Source of the DNA: JANSXG01 sp024743075
GTDB lineage: Bacteria > Planctomycetota > Phycisphaerae > Phycisphaerales > UBA1924
DNA length: 64,000 bases
Assembly: GCA_042140185.1 (NCBI GenBank)
Contig: CP159477.1
Coordinates: 2,418,001 to 2,482,000 of the forward strand
Direction of reading: 5' to 3'
The notes under the pieces: generated by a model
Databases searched by the model: none
Seen by the model: the letters and a program-made list of their open reading frames with translations, nothing else
Told to the model about the DNA's origin: nothing
Shown: positions 60,014 to 64,000 of the stretch, piece by piece
Position numbering within the stretch: position 1 is the first letter of the stretch
Layout of the letters: every line of letters starts with the position of its first letter
Made by a program: the position numbers and the translations under genes

Positions 60014-60691
60014 ATGCGAATCCGACGACCGCTGGTTTGCGTCATCACCACGCCGCTCGCGGCTCTGCTCTGCCTCGCCGGTTCCGCGTGCGATGCGCAG
60101 TCCGACTCCGCACCCGCCGAGCAGATCAGCGCTGCGGAGCCCGAGCCGATCCTCTGCCGCGCCGAACTGCGGAGCTTCATCGTCGCCGGCAAGGGGCGTC
60201 ACCTGTACCTGCTGATCGACTGCCCACCGGGCTTTGACCAATTCGACGGACGCGTGGAGTACACCACCGCCGCGATGCGCCGGGACTACACGGCGCCCGA
60301 GGACCGCTCCGGCGCCGTGCGCGTCGCGAAGATGACCGCCGGGCGACCACTCATGCCCATCATCGAGAATGCGCAGGATCGCTTCGAGGCCGAGTTCGAG
60401 ATCACGCTCGAGCAGGCCATCTGCCTGCAGCAGGACCGGGTGTTCGGCGCCCGCTACGCGCTGCTGGGCACGAACAGCTCCAGCGGGCTCCGGCGCACCC
60501 TGGAACTGTGCGACTGCGAGATGCCGAGCCGGATCGTCGGTTCGGGCGGGTTTTTCGGCGAGTACCCCGGCATTGACGAGGACCCCGGACCGGTGCTGGA
60601 CCGCGAACGCTGGCCGGTCTACGGCATCGAGGGCGAGCCAGAGATCACCGCTCCGGAGAACGATTTCAGCCCCTCCGAACCTGCTTCCTGA
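60014..60691 (+). CDS. Secreted or lipid-anchored protein of unknown function
   Basis: The 225-residue product has a signal (VCVITTPLAALLCLAGSAC), possibly a lipoprotein with Cys near residue 26, and a body with several paired cysteines (ILCRAEL, LLIDCPPG, AICLQQ, LCDCEMP). No domain is recognised. A short purine-free leader precedes the ATG at 60014. It lies 149 bases before malQ. Confidence 0.65.
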   Translation: MRIRRPLVCVITTPLAALLCLAGSACDAQSDSAPAEQISAAEPEPILCRAELRSFIVAGKGRHLYLLIDCPPGFDQFDGRVEYTTAAMRRDYTAPEDRSGAVRVAKMTAGRPLMPIIENAQDRFEAEFEITLEQAICLQQDRVFGARYALLGTNSSSGLRRTLELCDCEMPSRIVGSGGFFGEYPGIDEDPGPVLDRERWPVYGIEGEPEITAPENDFSPSEPAS

Positions 60692-60840
60692 GCCTCAGCC
60701 CCGACGCGAAATCCGCTACACTGCCCCGCCCGTCGCAGATCGCGAGCGAGGCCGCAGGTGTGCGCCCGCCCGAACCGGACAGGACATCCCCGCCGTCACC
60801 GTTCGCCGTGATCTGGCGATCCCCTTTGAGACCCTTCGTC

Positions 60841-63039
60841 ATGGCAACGGACGCTGCACAACGCGCTAGCCGATCGGACCGCGCCGCCCTGCACCGGCTG
60901 GCCAAGGCCCTGCGCATCTTCACCCGCTACGACTCCAGCCGCCACGGCGTGGTCGAGGCTTCCGACGAAGCGCTGATGGCCGTGATCAACAGCATGGGCT
61001 ACCCCGTCGCGAGCGCATCCGAAGCGGGTTCGGTGCTCGAGCAACTCGAAGCGGACCGGGCCGGCCAGCGACTGGAACCCATCACCGTCGCGTGGATCGG
61101 CAGCAAGCCCCATGCCCACCTTCGTCTCACCGACGACGCCGGCTCCGGCAGGGTCTCCTGGATAATCCGGACCGAGGACGGACGCACCATCGAGGGCAGC
61201 GCGGACATCGCCGACCTGCGAACCGCCGAGCGACGCACCCTCACCGGCACCCGCGCCCGCTTTGCCCTGATCCCGCTCCCCGGAAGCACATCGCGCACGC
61301 CATCTGAGAACCAGCTCGGCATGGGCTACCACACCCTCACGATCACCCACGCCGGCGAAACCTTTGAGAGCCTCGTCCTCTGTGCACCGAAGGTCTCCTA
61401 CCAGGTGCCTGCCGACCGGGGCATGGCGGGCGAGCGGGACGGCAGGAGCCTCGGCCTGTTCTGCCCGACCTACAGCATCCGCTCGTCGCGCAACCACGGC
61501 ATCGGCGACCTCACCGACCTGCGCGAACTCGCCTCGTGGGGTGCCGATCGCGGCGCGGACCTTATCTCGACGCTCCCCCTCCTCTGCGCGTTTCTCAAGG
61601 GCGAAGTCTTCAACCCCGGCCCCTACGCCCCGGTCTCGCGCCTGTTCTGGAATGAGCTGCTGCTCGACCTGGAACGGGCCCCCGGCTTCGATGATTGCCA
61701 GACCGCAACGAAGATCCTCGCCGACGCCGACTATCGCAAGCAGAGCGCTTCGCTGCGTCGCGCCAAGCTCATCGACTACCGCGCCGTCAGCGCCCACAAG
61801 CGCCGCGTGCTCGAGCCGCTCGCCGAGTCCTTCTTCGCCTCCGGTGGCGACCGCTCACCCGAGTACAAGGCGTTCCTCAAAGACACGCCCGAGGTCCGCA
61901 CCTACGCCCGCTTCCGCGCGGTCGGAGAAAAACTCGATGCGCCGTGGCAGGACTGGCCCACGCGCCTGCGCAACGGCGCCATTCGCAAAGGCGACTTCCG
62001 CCCCGAGGATGAGCAGTACCACCTCTACGCCCAGTTCGCGATGCACCAGCAGCTCGGCGCGTTCAGCGCGGAGATGGCCGAGCGCGGCGCGAAACTCTAC
62101 CTCGACCTGCCGGTCGGTACGCACGCCAGCGGTTACGACATCTGGAAGAACCGCCACGTCTTCATGACCGGGGCGACCGTCGGTGCGCCGCCCGATTCTG
62201 CCTTCGAGAACGGGCAGAACTGGGGCTTCCCGCCGATGCATCCCGAGGAAGCAAGGCGCGAGGGCTACGCCTACTTCATCGCCTCGCTGCGAAACCACCT
62301 CAAGCACGCCCACTTCCTGCGCCTCGACCACGTCATGTGCTTCTACCGCCTGTTCATGATCCCCGACGGAATGAGCGGTCCCGACGGCGTCTACGTCGGT
62401 TACGAGCACGAGGAGCTTTTCGCGATCCTGTGCATCGAGTCGCAACGCGCCCAGTGCCGCCTCATCGGCGAGAACCTCGGCACCGTCCCCCCAGCGATCG
62501 AGACCGCGATGGAGAAGCACCGCGTCGGCATGCTCTACATCGGGCAGTTCAGCGTACAGACGAAGGGCAAGAAAAAGCCCACCGCCTCGCTCGCACCGAT
62601 CGAGGCCAACCGCGCTGCGAGCCTGAACACCCACGACCTGCCGCCGTTCGCCATGGATCTGATGGGCGGCGATGTCACGCGGTACCTCGGCAAGGCCGGC
62701 AGCACGCCGAAGACACTCGACAGCGAGCCCGCGAACTGGACCGACCGCGCCCACGCGCTCGCTGATCTTCTGGTCAAGAGGGGCTACTGCGCCGCGAAAC
62801 CGAGCGCATCGCAGCTCGCCGCTGCCTTCAACCGCTACATCGCCGAGAGCGATGCCGAGCTCGCGCTCGTGAACATCGAGGACTTCTGGGCCGAGACCCG
62901 CCCGCAGAACATCCCCGGCACGAGCAACGAGTACCCCAACTGGCGCTGCAAGCTGGCCATGACCATGCGGGATATCAAGAAGGACGAACAGATCGGCGCG
63001 ACGATCGAGGACCTCGCCGAGCGGCGCGCTTCGAGATAA
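60841..63039 (+). CDS. malQ: 4-alpha-glucanotransferase (GH77)
   Basis: The 732-residue enzyme fits MalQ. The N-terminal ~190 residues are a beta domain. The GH77 barrel shows LGLFCPTYSIRSSRNHGIGDLTDLREL near residue 210, LYLDLPVGTHASGYDIW near 420 (nucleophile Asp-like box), LRLDHVMCFYRLFMIPDG near 497, CRLIGENLGTVPPAIE near 540 (acid/base Glu), and NTHDLPPFAMDLMGGD near 598. It transfers maltooligosaccharide segments in glycogen/maltodextrin metabolism. I set the start at 60841, as upstream residues look like a non-coding leader. Confidence 0.93.
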   Translation: MATDAAQRASRSDRAALHRLAKALRIFTRYDSSRHGVVEASDEALMAVINSMGYPVASASEAGSVLEQLEADRAGQRLEPITVAWIGSKPHAHLRLTDDAGSGRVSWIIRTEDGRTIEGSADIADLRTAERRTLTGTRARFALIPLPGSTSRTPSENQLGMGYHTLTITHAGETFESLVLCAPKVSYQVPADRGMAGERDGRSLGLFCPTYSIRSSRNHGIGDLTDLRELASWGADRGADLISTLPLLCAFLKGEVFNPGPYAPVSRLFWNELLLDLERAPGFDDCQTATKILADADYRKQSASLRRAKLIDYRAVSAHKRRVLEPLAESFFASGGDRSPEYKAFLKDTPEVRTYARFRAVGEKLDAPWQDWPTRLRNGAIRKGDFRPEDEQYHLYAQFAMHQQLGAFSAEMAERGAKLYLDLPVGTHASGYDIWKNRHVFMTGATVGAPPDSAFENGQNWGFPPMHPEEARREGYAYFIASLRNHLKHAHFLRLDHVMCFYRLFMIPDGMSGPDGVYVGYEHEELFAILCIESQRAQCRLIGENLGTVPPAIETAMEKHRVGMLYIGQFSVQTKGKKKPTASLAPIEANRAASLNTHDLPPFAMDLMGGDVTRYLGKAGSTPKTLDSEPANWTDRAHALADLLVKRGYCAAKPSASQLAAAFNRYIAESDAELALVNIEDFWAETRPQNIPGTSNEYPNWRCKLAMTMRDIKKDEQIGATIEDLAERRASR

Positions 63040-63062
63040 GCCGCTTCGGACTCAGACCGAAA

Positions 63063-64000
63063 TCAGAGCAGTCGCGTCGCGATCGCGCGGCAACCGATCA
63101 GGTGGCTGTCGAGCTGCTGCGCCAGGAGTTCTGCCTCCACTTCGCCGCCGGGGCACGGCAGGAACAGCGACGAACCCGAACCCGTCACCTGCGCCGTTGC
63201 GCCGATGGCCCGCTCGATGTTCGCGATGACCGCGCTGAGCTTCGGCTGCATCTGCTGCGCGGTGCCGCCAGATCATTGAACAGTTCGCTCGATCGCACTT
63301 CGCCGGTCGAAGCGAGTTTGTGCACCTCGACGTCGCGGAACACGTGATCGGTCTCGCCGCTCGCGTCGGTGATCAGATGGTCGAACGCTCGGTACACGCC
63401 GCCGGTCGGGCAGCCGAACTCCGGGAGCACGAGAACGAGGTGTGCGCTCGACGGGTGCACCGGCCTCACCGGCGTGCACCTCTCGCCCAGCCCCTCGATC
63501 ACCGCCGGGCCCGGCCCGAGCGATGAGCGATCCTCACGGTCCTGCAGGAAGAACGGCACATCCGAACCCAACTGAATCGCCAGTTCACGCAGGTCGCCAT
63601 CGCTCAGGTTGAGTTCGAACAAATCGCGAACCGCGACAAGCATCGACGCGGCGTCCGACGAGCCGCCACCGAGCCCGCCGCCGACCGGGATCCGCTTGTC
63701 GAGTTTCAGCTGCACCGGCAGCGAGCGCCCGACCTCCCGCTCGAGCAGCAGGTGCGCCCGCACCGCCAGATCGTCGCGCACCGACCAGTCGATCGGGGCC
63801 GACGGCTGCGGCGCATCGGCGTGCCACAGGATCGCGTAGCGCGACAACCGATCGTCCTCGAGGCGCGTGACGAGCAGCTCGTCGGCGAGGTCAATCGGCG
63901 CCATCCAGGTCGCGATCGGGTGCATGCCGTCGCGCTCGGAGTCGTCATCGATCGGCGCACCGACCGCCAGCGCCAGATTGACCTTGGCGTGTGCGTTCAG
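63063..64000 (-). CDS. ispE: 4-diphosphocytidyl-2-C-methyl-D-erythritol kinase (partial; frame broken near 63260)
   Basis: IspE is a GHMP kinase of the MEP isoprenoid pathway. The N-terminus runs off the right edge, but AHAKVNLALAVGAP (residues just inside 64000) shows the GHMP opening. The ATP-binding IPVGGGLGGGSSDAASMLVAV and LGSDVPFFLQD are intact. Near 63260 the frame breaks after FNDLAAP; the other frame continues AQQMQPKLSAVIANIERAIG, then QVTGSGSSLFLP, the third GHMP motif, and ends at 63063. One base restores it. An essential-pathway gene broken like this supports a sequence error. Confidence 0.92.

Overview
This is a high-GC bacterial chromosome segment that looks like a marine planctomycete of the class Phycisphaerae. 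Three secreted proteins end in a V-I-P-x-P, hydrophobic segment, Arg-rich tail, the PEP-CTERM-like sorting signal common in that group. Other lineage hints are a TPR protein fused to two RNA polymerase alpha C-terminal domains, a DUF1573 protein, many small lipoproteins, and a SpoIID-like protein in an otherwise Gram-negative gene set. I see no phage, plasmid, CRISPR or rRNA.

Layout. 1-6 kb: Nif3-like protein, PhoH-like ATPase, two small coiled-coil proteins, HtpX protease, a flippase-like membrane protein. 6-12 kb: secreted proteins, including a translationally coupled zincin and papain pair. 11.6-17.3 kb: YoaK-like membrane protein, OsmC, a winged-helix regulator with a palindromic operator that starts a regulator/S41 protease/LolA-like operon, and a double thioredoxin protein. 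17.5-22.6 kb: TIGR01777 epimerase, two membrane or secreted unknowns, SpoIIE-type phosphatase, DinB. 22.6-24.9 kb: TPP riboswitch and thiC. 24.9-27.4 kb: two genes that read as less GC-rich than their surroundings; one is an erythromycin-esterase-like gene lying between two direct copies of a ~163 bp palindromic repeat. 27.4-31.8 kb: PfpI/DJ-1 protein, secreted esterase, methyltransferase, lipoprotein. 31.8-36.8 kb (minus strand): scpB, lipoprotein, DUF58 and TgpA-like transglutaminase. 37-43.5 kb: MATE transporter, TPR-alphaCTD protein, lipoprotein, SpoIID. 43.5-45.3 kb: two PEP-CTERM-like proteins. 45.5-52.3 kb (minus strand): AsmA-like, LOG-like and lipoprotein genes. 52.4-52.8 kb: tRNA-Arg(CCT) split by a group I intron. 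53-64 kb: DUF1573 protein, HU, class I aldolase, PAS-LuxR regulator, methyltransferase, PilZ-like protein, 4-alpha-glucanotransferase, and ispE running off the right edge.

A dominant oddity is the number of broken frames. At least 18 single-base shifts can be located inside otherwise well-conserved genes, including thiC, ispE and the DUF58 and TgpA genes. Fourteen fit loss of one base, usually in a C or G run, and the tRNA acceptor stem looks one G short as well. Because genes expected to be functional are hit, I read most of these as sequence or assembly errors. I annotate each such gene across its full span and give the approximate shift position.
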